From: Pleomorphomonas carboxyditropha
GTDB taxonomy: Bacteria; Pseudomonadota; Alphaproteobacteria; Rhizobiales; Pleomorphomonadaceae
Direction: 5' to 3'
Length of the DNA stretch: 64,000 nucleotides
Assembly: GCF_002770725.1 (NCBI RefSeq)
Contig: NZ_NQVN01000023.1
Span: forward strand, 1-64,000
How positions within the stretch are numbered: the first letter of the stretch is position 1; each line of letters begins with the position of its first letter. Below are positions 16,462 through 27,549 of this stretch, in pieces. Below the pieces are notes generated by a model. That model was not told where the DNA came from and did no database searches. It saw only the letters and a program-made list of their open reading frames with translations. Both the position numbers and the translations under genes were made by a program.

Positions 16462-17205
16462 GTGTCGAGCATTGCCAACCTGACGCGCCGCGTCGAGCGC
16501 CGGGCGCCGGCAGACGGTCCGGTTCGTCTCGCCGGACTGATCCCCATGTCGCGCGGCACCTTCCGGGCCTGCCATGTCGATCCGCGCGATGCCGGGCGTT
16601 GCATCAAGGTGATGCTCGACGGCGGCGAGCGGCACCGCCGCGGCATCGTCGATCGCCTGCTGGGGATGCGGGACCGGCACCCGAACCTGCGCGAGTGGGA
16701 CGAATACCGGCGCCTGCGTGCCCGCGGCGTTCCGCTCGATCGCTATTTCCCGGTGATCCACGGCATCGTCGACACCGATCGCGGCCCCGGCCTGGTGGTC
16801 GACCTGCTGCGCGGCTCGGATGGCAGCCCGCCGGTGTCGGTACTGGAGTACATGAACGGCAACCGGCCGGAAGGGCTCGATCCCGAGGCGGTGCTGACCG
16901 AGTTTTCCCTGTTCGCGGCGTTCTGCATCAACTACGGCATCTTTGCGTCCTGCGACGAGCCCGGCAACGTCGGCCTGCTGCGCGACGGCGACGGCTACCG
17001 GTTCGTCTCCTATGACCTCAAGCTGCGCCGCAACAAGGAATTCATTCCCATTTCGACGCTGCTGCCGGCGGTGCGGCGGCGCAAGGTGGCCCGGCGCTTC
17101 GCGGCGACCCTGCGGCATGTCGCCGGCAAGCTCGGCCTCGAATGGCGGCCGGGGCTGGAGCGCCTGCGCGGCCTGGAGCAGCGGCTCGCTCGAACAGCGC
17201 TCTAA
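16462..17205 (+). CDS. YrbL-like protein (PhoP regulatory network family, kinase-like fold)
   Basis: A 247-residue protein. It matches the YrbL family: FRACHVDPRDAGRCIKVMLD, WDEYRRLRARGVPLDRYFPV, then GPGLVVDLLRGSDG, a catalytic-loop-like segment CINYGIFASCDEPGNVGLLR and YDLKLRRNKEFIPISTLLP. The fold resembles small aminoglycoside-kinase-like proteins, but typical kinase HxD residues are not intact; function is unknown. A GTG start at 16462 is chosen because an AGGG-type site precedes it and the frame upstream reads non-family sequence. It is convergent with the dehydrogenase gene; the stops are 9 bases apart. Confidence 0.7.
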   Translation: MSSIANLTRRVERRAPADGPVRLAGLIPMSRGTFRACHVDPRDAGRCIKVMLDGGERHRRGIVDRLLGMRDRHPNLREWDEYRRLRARGVPLDRYFPVIHGIVDTDRGPGLVVDLLRGSDGSPPVSVLEYMNGNRPEGLDPEAVLTEFSLFAAFCINYGIFASCDEPGNVGLLRDGDGYRFVSYDLKLRRNKEFIPISTLLPAVRRRKVARRFAATLRHVAGKLGLEWRPGLERLRGLEQRLARTAL

Positions 17206-17214
17206 GGAAAACGC

Positions 17215-18537
17215 TTATCTGCCGGTGACGCGCCAGATCGTGTTGCCGGCGTCGTCGGCGACCAGCAGGCCGCCGCGCCCGTCCGGCGCAACGCCGACCG
17301 GCCGCCCTTTCGCCTCACCCTCGGCGTTGACGAAGCCGGTGAGCACGTCGCGCGGCGCGCCGGCCGGCTTGCCGCCGGCAAAAGGCACGAAGATCACCTT
17401 GTAGCCGCTGAGCGGCTTGCGGTTCCACGAGCCGTGCTGGCCGACGAAGGCGCCGGTCCGGTAGGGCCGGGGCAGGCCGCTGTCGGTGGCGATCGCCAGG
17501 CCCAGCGAGGCGGTGTGCGCGCCGAGGGCGTAATCGGGGACGATGGCTTTGGCGACGAGATCGGGCCGCGGCGGCGTGACGCGGCCGTCGACGTGCTGGC
17601 CGAAATAGCTGTAGGGCCAGCCGTAGAAGCCGCCGTCCCGCACCGAGGTCATGTAGTCGGGCACCAGGTCGCTGCCGAGCTCGTCGCGTTCGTTGACCGC
17701 CGTCCACAGCGTAGGGCCGGAAAAGGCGAGGCCGTTGGGGTTTCTGAGGCCGGTGGCGTAGGGGCGATGGGCGCCGGTCCGGGCATCCACCTGCCAGATC
17801 TGCGCCCGGCCGTCCTCGGCGGCCATGCCGTTTTCGCCGACGTTGCTGTTGGAGCCGATGCCGACGTAGAGGAAGCGGCCATCCGGACTGGCGACGAGGT
17901 TCTTGGTCCAGTGATGATTGAGGGGGCCGCCGGGCAGATCGGTCAGCCGGCTGCCCGGATCGGTGATAGCGGTCTCTCCCCGCCTGTAGGGGTAGCGCAT
18001 GATGGCGTCGGTGTTGGCGACATAGAGCCGGTCGCCGATCAGCGCCATGCCGTAGGGCGAGTTCAGTCCCGTCAGGAAGACGCTCCTGAGATCGGCGACG
18101 CCGTCGCCGTCGGTGTCGCGCAGCAGGGTGATGCGGTTGGCGCTCGGCCCGCCGGCGCCGGCGCGGGCCATGACGCGGCGCATGACGAAGCCGACGAGGC
18201 CGGGGCTGTCGTCGGGCTTGGGCGGCGCGGCGCTCTCGGCCACCAGCACGTCGCCGTTGGGCAGCACATGGATGTTTCGCGGATGATCGAGCCCGGCGGC
18301 GAAGGCGGTGACTTTCAGGCCCGGCGCCGCCGTCGGCGTCTCCCCGGCCGGCCAGCCGACCGCCGGCGCGATGTTAAGGGTGGGAATGACGCCGGTGACC
18401 GGGGCGACGATCCGCGGTGCCGGCCCGACATCGGCGCCGGGCGGCAGGAGAGACTGGTCGCCGCAGCCGGCGAGCCCAAGCGCCACAAGGAGACATAGCG
18501 CCGGCGCGGTGACGCGCTCTGGACCGAAACCACGCAT
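17215..18537 (-). CDS. PQQ-type sugar (L-sorbosone-like) dehydrogenase lipoprotein
   Basis: A 440-residue exported protein. The signal peptide ends in a lipobox (LGLAGCGD, Cys at about 25), so it is probably a lipoprotein. The body is a six-bladed beta-propeller of the glucose/sorbosone dehydrogenase class: [20 protein letters not shown], the acidic [10 protein letters not shown] loop, [45 protein letters not shown], and [18 protein letters not shown]. Members are PQQ- or calcium-dependent sugar/aldehyde oxidases in the periplasm. No pqq genes are in the window. It stands alone. Confidence 0.85.
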   Translation of the reverse strand: MRGFGPERVTAPALCLLVALGLAGCGDQSLLPPGADVGPAPRIVAPVTGVIPTLNIAPAVGWPAGETPTAAPGLKVTAFAAGLDHPRNIHVLPNGDVLVAESAAPPKPDDSPGLVGFVMRRVMARAGAGGPSANRITLLRDTDGDGVADLRSVFLTGLNSPYGMALIGDRLYVANTDAIMRYPYRRGETAITDPGSRLTDLPGGPLNHHWTKNLVASPDGRFLYVGIGSNSNVGENGMAAEDGRAQIWQVDARTGAHRPYATGLRNPNGLAFSGPTLWTAVNERDELGSDLVPDYMTSVRDGGFYGWPYSYFGQHVDGRVTPPRPDLVAKAIVPDYALGAHTASLGLAIATDSGLPRPYRTGAFVGQHGSWNRKPLSGYKVIFVPFAGGKPAGAPRDVLTGFVNAEGEAKGRPVGVAPDGRGGLLVADDAGNTIWRVTGR

Positions 18538-18633
18538 GCCCAGGCTCCCATTTTTATACGGGAAATCACGCTGGGCGCGTTGGCCTGTAGTGTCAAGCCG
18601 ACTGCAACAGCGCCGGCCGGTCTCTCGACCGCC

Positions 18634-19179
18634 TCAAAGCGCCTTTTCGATCGCCTGGACGATGATGTCGGCGTCGGGCGCGGTGTCGGGCGAGAAGCGG
18701 TCGAGGACGGTGCCGTCGCGGCCGATCAGGAACTTCTCGAAGTTCCACAGCACCTCCGGCGGCTCGGTCGGCGTGATGCCGTGGCCGGTGAGGGCGGCGC
18801 GGAAGTCGCTGCCGGGGAGCGTCCGGGCCTCGGGCTTTTCCGCCGTCAGCGCCTTGTAGAGCGGGTGCTTGTCCGGACCGGTGACGGCGATCTTGGCGAA
18901 CATCGGGAAGTCGACGCCGAAGGTGGCCGAGCAGAAGGTGGCGATCTCCTCGTTGGTGCCCGGCTCCTGACCGGCGAAATCGTTGGCCGGGAAGCCGAGC
19001 ACTTCAAAGCCGCGATCCTTGAAGCGGTCGTAGAGCTTGACGAGCACCTCGTATTGCGGCGTCAGGCCGCACTTGGAGGCGGTGTTGACGACGAGCAGCA
19101 CCTTGCCGAGCCAGGGCTTCAGCGTGGTGGGCAGGCCGTCGAGCGTGGCGACCGGCAGATCGAACAGGGCGGCGGTCAT
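18634..19179 (-). CDS. Glutathione peroxidase family protein
   Basis: A 181-residue thiol peroxidase reducing H2O2 or organic hydroperoxides. The peroxidatic cysteine is Cys37 in VNTASKCGLTPQY; the partners are in FPANDFAGQEPGTNEEI (Gln) and WNFEKFLIGRDG (Trp, Asn). It uses cysteine, not selenocysteine, so thioredoxin is a likely electron donor. No signal peptide. The start lies 15 bases downstream of the stop of a small membrane-protein gene on the same strand, so the two probably form an operon. Confidence 0.92.
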   Translation of the reverse strand: MTAALFDLPVATLDGLPTTLKPWLGKVLLVVNTASKCGLTPQYEVLVKLYDRFKDRGFEVLGFPANDFAGQEPGTNEEIATFCSATFGVDFPMFAKIAVTGPDKHPLYKALTAEKPEARTLPGSDFRAALTGHGITPTEPPEVLWNFEKFLIGRDGTVLDRFSPDTAPDADIIVQAIEKAL

Positions 19180-19194
19180 TGGCGTTTCTCCGGT

Positions 19195-19575
19195 TCAGAA
19201 GGGTTTGACGGTCATCAGGCCGTAGATGACGATCAGCGTGACGATCTGGATGGTGACGGCGGTGGCGAGCGGGCCGCCGGCGCCGATGGCCAGCGCCTTG
19301 CGGCCGCGCACGCCGGCGACGCCGTGCAGGGCGATGGCGATAAGGCCGAGCCAGGGAAAGACGAAGGGCAGCCAGCCGCCCATCCAGACGATGACGAGGC
19401 CGGTGATGCCGGAAAGGCCGGTGGTGGCCATGGCGGCGATATAGAACGGCCGCCACAGGCGGGGCGCCGGCCGGTGCCGCAAGGTCGGCAGCAGGGCGAG
19501 GGCCGCCCAGAGCACGGTGGTGAGGCAGGCCAGCATGGCGAGGCCACGATGGGCTTCGGAAAATGCGGTGTACAT
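19195..19575 (-). CDS. Small four-helix membrane protein of unknown function
   Basis: A 126-residue hydrophobic protein with about four membrane segments (GLAMLACLTTVLWAALALLP, then PFYIAAMATTGLSGITGLVI, WLPFVFPWLGLIAIALHGVA, TAVTIQIVTLIVIYGLMTV). No family could be assigned. It is the first gene of a likely two-gene unit with glutathione peroxidase and is divergent from an AraC regulator about 95 bases away, which may control both. Confidence 0.65.
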   Translation of the reverse strand: MYTAFSEAHRGLAMLACLTTVLWAALALLPTLRHRPAPRLWRPFYIAAMATTGLSGITGLVIVWMGGWLPFVFPWLGLIAIALHGVAGVRGRKALAIGAGGPLATAVTIQIVTLIVIYGLMTVKPF

Positions 19576-19670
19576 CAAGGCTCCCTGGGCTGATATGTGG
19601 ATTCGCTGCGCGTGAAGAAAGATGGTATCCTATTCACGATGCTGGCGTCTTCGCAAAACGCCGCGCAAAC

Positions 19671-20492
19671 ATGTACGATCGGCCAAGAATGTGGTGTCTC
19701 GACGCGCAGCTTTTCGAACCTTCGCCCTGGCACGGCCATGACGTCTACGAGTTCGTCGTCGTGCTGGCGCCGGGCGGCATGCTGTCGGCGCGGGACGGCG
19801 ACTGGCCGCTTCGCACCGGCGACACGCTGCTGGTGCCGCCTGGCCGGGAGCATCGTTTCTTCGTGGAGGCCGGCGAGTCAATCCGTGTCCGCCTCGTCTG
19901 CTTCACGCTGCCGGATGCCAAGGCCTACCTGTCGCCGCAGCTCACCGGCCGGTTGTCGCCGCCCGGCAGCCGCCCGACGCGGGCCGGCCACGACCACCCC
20001 GCGGCGCTGCTCGGGCTGGCGGCCACCATGCGCGAGGGGCTGAATGAGGTCGCCGCCCTCAGCGACTGGGCGACGCTCGGGTTGATGCTGTCCCGCCACG
20101 TCGAGCGGTCGGCGCCGACGCCGGCCGGCGCCTATGGCGCGCGGCTGACGGCGCTGATCGCCTGGCTCGACGCGCATCTCGACGAGGCGGTGACGCTGGA
20201 GGCGGCGGCAAGCCGGTTCGGCATGTCGCGCAGCCTGCTGTCGCGGGAATTCCGCCGCCATACCGGCCTCAGCTTCGTCGGCCACTGCAGCCGGCGGCGG
20301 CTCGAACGGGCGGCCGAGCTGATGGTGGCGGGCGGCGGCTCGGTGGCCGAGGCGGCGTTCGCCGCCGGCTTCGCCAACCTCAGCCATTTCCACCGGCAGT
20401 TCAAATCGGTCTACGGCATGACGCCGGCCGCCTTCCGCCGCAAGATCCGCGACGACGGCGGGCTGGGCGGGGCGGTGGAGGAGATCGCTTGA
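19671..20492 (+). CDS. AraC family transcriptional regulator
   Basis: A 273-residue regulator. The N-terminal cupin-like sensor (HDVYEFVVVLAPGGMLSARD, LRTGDTLLVPPGREHRFFV) is followed by the C-terminal DNA-binding domain with two helix-turn-helix units: VTLEAAASRFGMSRSLLSRE and GSVAEAAFAAGFANLSHFHR, ending FKSVYGMTPAAFRRK. The start at 19671 precedes a normal sensor domain; upstream in-frame sequence lies in the divergent promoter region. It likely responds to a small ligand and may control the membrane-protein/peroxidase pair. Confidence 0.88.
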   Translation: MYDRPRMWCLDAQLFEPSPWHGHDVYEFVVVLAPGGMLSARDGDWPLRTGDTLLVPPGREHRFFVEAGESIRVRLVCFTLPDAKAYLSPQLTGRLSPPGSRPTRAGHDHPAALLGLAATMREGLNEVAALSDWATLGLMLSRHVERSAPTPAGAYGARLTALIAWLDAHLDEAVTLEAAASRFGMSRSLLSREFRRHTGLSFVGHCSRRRLERAAELMVAGGGSVAEAAFAAGFANLSHFHRQFKSVYGMTPAAFRRKIRDDGGLGGAVEEIA

Positions 20493-20557
20493 CGATATGG
20501 CGCCTGCGCCGGCGGGGCGATGAGGGTGGTAAATCGGGTGCCCTTGTTCCTGGGGGA

Positions 20558-20908
20558 GCCCTATATCGGCGTTGCGCTCGGTCCTGCCCGAGGTCCTGCG
20601 CCTTCGCGCAGGATGACAGTATTATAACATTGATTTACTTGTATAATTTCGCCGTAACGCGCGAAGCGGGTCCATCTTGGGCCGAAATGGGCGCCTGATA
20701 TCCACCGCTTGCCCCATCCTGCCCGAGATCCTGCGCCTTCGCGCAGGATGACAATATTATATATCCACCGCTCGCTCCGTTCTGCCTAAGGTCCTGCGCC
20801 TGCACGGATGACGATCTATATATATGTTTCCCATATATAAATCTGTCATCCTGCGCGCAGGCGCAGGACCTCGGGCCGGATGAGGCGAGGGGGCGATATA
20901 GGTCTCCC
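20558..20908. repeat. Cluster of four dispersed hairpin repeats (TGCGC stem)
   Basis: Three reverse copies (about 20558-20617, 20692-20752, and 20762-20812 with a damaged stem) and one forward copy (20826-20908) fill the 486-base gap before dnaG. All use the TGCGC stem type; the third has lost part of its hairpin (CTGCACGGATGAC). Confidence 0.88.
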
Positions 20909-20978
20909 GCGTCCGGATAGGCGCGTCGGCTTTCGCTGAGCTTTGCAATGCGGCCCCGGCAATGAGTATATGTCGGGC

Positions 20979-22961
20979 ATGCGTTTCGAACCGTCCCTTC
21001 TCGACCAGATCCGGGCCCGGCTGCCGATCAGCCAGGTGGTGGGGCGGCGCGTCACCTTCGACAAGCGCAAGAGCCAGCCGGCGCGCGGTGATTTCTGGGC
21101 CTGCTGCCCGTTTCATAAGGAGAAGACGTCGTCCTTCCACTGCGACGACCGGCGCGGCATCTACCATTGCTTCGGTTGCGGGGCGACAGGCGATCATTTC
21201 AAGTTCCTGACCGAGACCGAGGGGCTGACCTTCCCGGAGGCCGTCGAGCGGCTGGCCGAGGAGGCCGGCGTGCCGCTGCCGAAGGCCGATCCGCGCGACC
21301 GCGAGCGCGAGGCGGTGCGCGTCGATCTGGCCGGCGCCTGCGAGCTGGCGGCCAAGTTCTTCGAGCAGAAGCTCAGATCGCCCGAGGGCAAGCCGGCCCG
21401 CGACTACATGCTGAAGCGCGGCATCCTGGAAAAGACCTCCATCGAATTCCGCTTCGGCTATGCGCCTGACGAGCGCGACGCCCTGAAGCGCCATCTGATC
21501 CAGAACGGCGTCAAGGAGGAGACGGGCGTCGCCGCCGGCCTCTTGATCAAGCCGGAGGACGGCCGATCCTCCTACGACCGCTTCCGCGGCCGGCTGATGA
21601 TCCCCATCCACGACGAGCGCGGCCGCGTCGTCGCCTTCGGCGGCCGGACGCTCGATCCCGAGGGACAGCCGAAATACCTCAATTCGCCGGAGACGCCGCT
21701 GTTCCACAAGGGGACGATGCTGTTCAACGTCCACCGGGCGCGCGAGGCGGCGCACAAGTCGGGGACGATCATCGTCACCGAGGGCTATATGGATGCCATC
21801 TCGGTCTATCAGGCCGGCATCCGCAACGTCACCGCCGCCCTCGGCACCGCCTTCACCGAGGACCATATCGCCCGCCTGTGGCGCTTCGCCGCCGAGCCGG
21901 TGATCTGCTTCGACGGCGACAAGGCCGGCGTGTCGGCCGCCCACCGGGCGATCGACCGCATCCTGCCGGCGCTGAGGAGCGGCTACTCCTTCAACTTCTG
22001 CTTCCTGCCGGGCGGCCAGGACCCCGACGATATCGTGCGCTCGGGCGGCGCCGACGCCTTCCTCGCCGAGGTGGCGAAGGCCCGGCCCTTGTCGGAAGTG
22101 CTGTGGGACCGCGAGGCGGCCGACGCCCGCGTCGACACGCCCGAGCGCAAGGCGGCGCTGGAAGCGCGCATCGACGAACTGGTCCGCCAGATCAAGGACG
22201 AGCGGGTGGCGCGGCGCTATCGCCTTGCGCTGCGCGTCAACATGTCCGAGCTGTTCTGGACGCATGACCGGCGCGGCCGGGGCGAAGGTCGGGGAGAGGG
22301 GAGAGGCGAGTTTCGCGGCGGCGAGCGGCGCGAGGGGCAGGGCCTAGCCGTCGCCGCCGAGATGCGGCCGCCCAGCGAGCCGGATCTCGCCAGCATCGAG
22401 CGGGTGCTGCTCGGCCTCGCCGTCGAATATCCCGATCTCTACGAAGCCAACATGGAGCGCCTCGCCCGGCTGGATTTCCACGTGGCGGCGCTGGAGGATT
22501 TCAAGCAGGCGCTCTACCGCATCGCCGTCGACTTCGACGCGGATTCGGTCACCGACTTCTACGAGGGGCTCGACGCCCGCTTCTACTTCGTGCTCAACGA
22601 GGTGCACGGCGACGAGATGAAGCGCGAGGACGGCGTCAGCATCGGCCGCGGCCACAAGCTGAGGGAGCGGCTGCCGATCCTGCGCTTCCATCCGCCGGAG
22701 AGCTTCGTCGAGACCTGCCTCGACCTGCTCATCGAGCGGCTGTGCCTCCGGGCGCTCGCCGCCGACATCGAGCGCGACATGAAGACGGTGACGGCCGAGA
22801 CCGACGAGAGCTTCACCGCCTACATCTACGAGCTGACGCGCGACCTCAACCGCCGCCGCGAGGAGCTGATCCGCCGCGAGCAGGAACTCGCCGAGGAAGC
22901 GAAGGCCATCCGCGACGCGACCACGGGCGGGGCGTCGTCGCAGCCGGCGCTGTGGAAGTGA
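20979..22961 (+). CDS. dnaG: DNA primase
   Basis: A 660-residue primase that makes RNA primers at the replication fork. The N-terminal CHC2 zinc ribbon has CPFHKEKTSSFHCDDRRGIY followed by HCFGCGATGDHF; the RNA-polymerase core spans about residues 120-250; the TOPRIM motifs are VTEGYMDAI and ICFDGDKAG, then DPDD. A glycine/arginine/glutamate-rich linker (DRRGRGEGRGEGRGEFRGGE) joins the core to the helicase-binding C-terminal domain. The start at 20979 (MRFEPSLLDQIRARLPIS) matches the family N-terminus; 20970 is possible. rpoD follows on the same strand 550 bases later, with its own promoter region. Confidence 0.96.
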   Translation: MRFEPSLLDQIRARLPISQVVGRRVTFDKRKSQPARGDFWACCPFHKEKTSSFHCDDRRGIYHCFGCGATGDHFKFLTETEGLTFPEAVERLAEEAGVPLPKADPRDREREAVRVDLAGACELAAKFFEQKLRSPEGKPARDYMLKRGILEKTSIEFRFGYAPDERDALKRHLIQNGVKEETGVAAGLLIKPEDGRSSYDRFRGRLMIPIHDERGRVVAFGGRTLDPEGQPKYLNSPETPLFHKGTMLFNVHRAREAAHKSGTIIVTEGYMDAISVYQAGIRNVTAALGTAFTEDHIARLWRFAAEPVICFDGDKAGVSAAHRAIDRILPALRSGYSFNFCFLPGGQDPDDIVRSGGADAFLAEVAKARPLSEVLWDREAADARVDTPERKAALEARIDELVRQIKDERVARRYRLALRVNMSELFWTHDRRGRGEGRGEGRGEFRGGERREGQGLAVAAEMRPPSEPDLASIERVLLGLAVEYPDLYEANMERLARLDFHVAALEDFKQALYRIAVDFDADSVTDFYEGLDARFYFVLNEVHGDEMKREDGVSIGRGHKLRERLPILRFHPPESFVETCLDLLIERLCLRALAADIERDMKTVTAETDESFTAYIYELTRDLNRRREELIRREQELAEEAKAIRDATTGGASSQPALWK

Positions 22962-22983
22962 GACGCTGAGGTGTCACCGCCTC

Positions 22984-23157
22984 GGGAGCCCTATATCGGC
23001 GTTGCGCCTTATTCTCCCCGAGGTCCTGCGCCTGCGCGCAGGATGACAGATTTATATAATCGAAACATATAGATAGCCTATCCATCGGATGTCATCCTGC
23101 GCGAAGGCGCAGGACCTCGGGCCGAAAGGGGGCACGGGGCGGCTATTGGGCTCCGAA
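22984..23157. repeat. Dispersed hairpin repeats, diverging pair (TGCGC stem)
   Basis: Reverse copy 22984-23060 and forward copy 23085-23157 between dnaG and rpoD. Their AT-rich arms meet in the middle. Both stems are TGCGC. Confidence 0.88.
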
Positions 23158-23227
23158 AGAACAGCGGGGCGCTGCCCATGATCCAGCCGGGCGAGGTTCT
23201 TAGGCGATTTATCGATGCGGCGCGTCC

Positions 23228-23294
23228 GAATCGTTCCGATTCACGAGATTCTCTGCCGAATCACCCTTGCGGAATCCGTTTGCGCCGCTAAATA
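23228..23294 (+). promoter_or_regulatory. rpoD upstream region: five GANTC sites and a candidate promoter
   Basis: GANTC sites start at 23228, 23238, 23247, 23258 and 23272. Two pairs form small dyads (GAATCG-TTC-CGATTC at 23228-23242). A candidate promoter, TTGCGG (23267-23272), a 16-base spacer, and TAAATA (23289-23294), overlaps the last site. GANTC is the target of the cell-cycle methylase CcrM in alphaproteobacteria, so methylation-dependent (GcrA-type) control of rpoD is suggested. Confidence 0.5.
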
Positions 23295-23313
23295 CACCTT
23301 TCCGGGGATTTTC

Positions 23314-23340
23314 GGCGGGTCGGCAGCGGCCCGCCTGTTT
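23314..23340. terminator. GC-rich hairpin in the rpoD leader
   Basis: GGCGGG (23314-23319) pairs with CCCGCC (23330-23335) and is followed by TGTTT. It could be a weak terminator/attenuator in the rpoD leader or just the 5' untranslated fold; the T-run is short. Confidence 0.35.
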
Positions 23341-23512
23341 GGCTATGGTCTCAGCGGTGCCGGACGTTTTCAGCAACGTCAGGGTTAAGTTGGGCTTAAG
23401 GCCTCGCCCGTATTGGTAGCGCGAGCCGCTGTCGGGACCTTTTCGTCTCGTGGCGAGTTGAGCGATGAGAGACGCGCGGCGTGACGGCGCCCGGCGGACG
23501 GCGGAGATGACT

Positions 23513-25540
<2,028 letters not shown>

Positions 25541-25564
25541 GGAAGCGGGCAGGCAGAACAAAAG

Positions 25565-25597
25565 ACGGCGGGTCCGCAAGGCCCGCCGTTTTCGTTT
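25565..25597. terminator. Rho-independent terminator between rpoD and the MFS gene
   Basis: ACGGCGGG (25565-25572) pairs with CCCGCCGT (25582-25589), followed by TTTCGTTT. An A-rich left flank lets it serve the convergent MFS gene as well. Confidence 0.85.
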
Positions 25598-25612
25598 GTC
25601 GCGCGTAACGCC

Positions 25613-26800
25613 CTATGGGGTCGCGGCGACGGCCGGTCGCTTCTGTCCGTCCAGCGCCGACGACAGCACGGCGGCGAGCAGGACGAAGCCGAGCACCACC
25701 AGCATGGCGCTGCGAAGGCCGAGGGTATCGCCGAGGAAGCCCAGCATCGGCGGCCCCACCAGGAAGGCCACGTAGCCGACGATTGCGACGATCTTGACGC
25801 GGGCGTCGGAATTCTCGCCGGAATCGCCGGCCGCCGACAGGGCGACGGGGAAGCCGAGCGAGGCGCCGATGCCCCAGAGCACCACGGCAAGGCCGGCAAC
25901 CCACGAGTTGTCGACGAAGATCACCAGCCCGAGGCCGATGGCGCCGGCGATGGCGCTGCCGCGCATCACCGCCTTGCGGCCCCACTTGCGCAAGGGGATG
26001 CCACCGCCGAACCGGCCGACGGTCATCGCCAGCGCGAAGCCGAGATAGACCAGCGTGCCCTGCGTCGGGTCGAGGCCATGCTCGTCGACCATCAGGAGAG
26101 GCAGCCAGTCGTTGGCGGCGCCTTCGGCGAAGGCCATGCCGAGCACGATCAGGCCGATGAACAGCACCGTCCTGTCGCGATAGAGGCCGGTCGTCCCCTT
26201 CGGGCCCTCGGCTCCGGCGGGCGCGTGGCGGCCGAGGTCGGGCGACAGCCTGGCGATGAAGAAGAACACCAGCGGAAAGCAGATCACCGACACCAGCGCC
26301 ATGTGCCAGGCGACGGGGAATTCGATCGCCGTCAGGCCGATGCCGATGGAGGCGCCGACGACGGTGCCGAGGCTGAAGCAGCCGTGCAGGGCGTGGAGAA
26401 CCGGTTGCCTGATGACGGCCTCGACGTCGGCTCCCTCGATATTGATGGCGATTTCCGACAGGCCGGCGCCGACGCCGAACAGGAACAGGCCGAAGGACAC
26501 GACGACCGCCACCGACACCACGAAACCGATGGAGACGAACAGCAGCGCCGAGGAGATAAGCAGCATGCCGACCAGGGCCATGGTCCTGGTGCCGAAGCGG
26601 CTGACGGCGCCGCCGGCCAGCAGAATGCCGACCATCGAGCCGAGCGACAGGCCGAAGATGATCATGCCCATCTCGGCGATCGATGCGCCGAGGCCGTCGC
26701 GGATGGCCGGGGTGCGGGTCACCCACGAAGCCATCGCCAGGCCGGTCAGAAAGAAAAAGACGTAGAGAGCGAGGCGGCGTTGCCCAACCCGGGAAGCCAT
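25613..26800 (-). CDS. MFS transporter, YbjJ-like
   Basis: A 395-residue inner-membrane transporter with about twelve helices. It is strikingly like E. coli YbjJ in memory: the N-terminal [40 protein letters not shown], and the middle [20 protein letters not shown]. Charged and glycine residues of the MFS A-loop (RFGTRTM) are present. The cargo of YbjJ itself is not established. The start at 26800 is preferred because AGGAC precedes it and the operator palindrome covers the region upstream. It is divergent from an RcdA-like TetR gene, as ybjJ is from rcdA/ybjK. Confidence 0.88.
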   Translation of the reverse strand: MASRVGQRRLALYVFFFLTGLAMASWVTRTPAIRDGLGASIAEMGMIIFGLSLGSMVGILLAGGAVSRFGTRTMALVGMLLISSALLFVSIGFVVSVAVVVSFGLFLFGVGAGLSEIAINIEGADVEAVIRQPVLHALHGCFSLGTVVGASIGIGLTAIEFPVAWHMALVSVICFPLVFFFIARLSPDLGRHAPAGAEGPKGTTGLYRDRTVLFIGLIVLGMAFAEGAANDWLPLLMVDEHGLDPTQGTLVYLGFALAMTVGRFGGGIPLRKWGRKAVMRGSAIAGAIGLGLVIFVDNSWVAGLAVVLWGIGASLGFPVALSAAGDSGENSDARVKIVAIVGYVAFLVGPPMLGFLGDTLGLRSAMLVVLGFVLLAAVLSSALDGQKRPAVAATP

Positions 26801-26835
26801 CTTAGTGTCCTGGGACGCGAGGACCCCCATCGGGG

Positions 26836-26869
26836 GGAGACGATGTGTACATCCTTACATATCGTCTCC
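26836..26869. promoter_or_regulatory. Palindromic operator between the MFS and TetR genes
   Basis: A 34-bp dyad with outer arms GGAGACGAT (26836-26844) and ATCGTCTCC (26861-26869) and partly matching inner bases (GTGTACA / TTACAT). It lies in the 100-base divergent region and is the probable site of the TetR protein encoded at 26901. Confidence 0.72.
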
Positions 26870-26900
26870 GGGACTGTAAACATCGGGCTGGGAACGGCGC

Positions 26901-27467
26901 ATGAAGCAACCGTCAAGGCGGAGATACGACCCGGACCGCCGGAACCGGATCATCGAGGCCGCGCTCGACGTGATCGAAATCCACGGCATCGCCGGCGCCA
27001 CCCATCGCCGGATCGCCGACGCGGCCGACGTGCCGCTCGGCTCGATGTCGTATCATTTCAATGGTTTGGAGGAGGTGTTCGTCGCCGCCTTCAGCCTGCT
27101 TGCCGAGACCGTTTCGGCCAAGTTCGTGGAATTGCTGGACGCCGCCAAGACGAAGGACGAGGCGAGGGAGGCGGTGGTCGAGCTGATCTGCGGCAACGTC
27201 TGGGCCACGGAGCGGAACATGCGGCTGAGCTACGAGCTCTACGCCTATTCGATGCGCAACGAGGCCATACGGGCGGTGTTCGTCGACTGGATGGCGCGCA
27301 GCCGGCGGGCGCTCGAACGGCATTTCAGCAGCCGCACCGCCGACGCGCTCGACACCATCATCGAAGGGGCGACCATCCACAACACCGCCCAGCCCGATAC
27401 CGTGACGCGGGAGGTGGTTCGCTGGATGGTGCTGAGCCTGACGCGGGAAGAGTACGATATCGGCTGA
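26901..27467 (+). CDS. TetR family repressor, RcdA/YbjK-like
   Basis: A 188-residue regulator. The helix-turn-helix spans about residues 10-60: RRNRIIEAALDVIEIHGIAG, ATHRRIADAADVPLGSMSYH, F. The THRxIAxxAxVPLGSxxYxF run resembles RcdA. The C-terminal ligand domain is short. It is divergent from the YbjJ-like MFS gene with a palindrome between them, so it likely represses the transporter and itself. Confidence 0.87.
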   Translation: MKQPSRRRYDPDRRNRIIEAALDVIEIHGIAGATHRRIADAADVPLGSMSYHFNGLEEVFVAAFSLLAETVSAKFVELLDAAKTKDEAREAVVELICGNVWATERNMRLSYELYAYSMRNEAIRAVFVDWMARSRRALERHFSSRTADALDTIIEGATIHNTAQPDTVTREVVRWMVLSLTREEYDIG

Positions 27468-27549
27468 ATGGGGAACGTCGCTTCTTTCCAGGTAGCCTTC
27501 GCCGAAGTCGGCGGAAGACAAATTCCGGCGGACCGCTTAGGCTTGGGGC

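Noticed and set aside
23314-23340. Dedicated terminator of dnaG
   Set aside because: It lies 350 bases past the dnaG stop and downstream of the candidate rpoD promoter, with a weak T-run, so I list it only as a leader hairpin.
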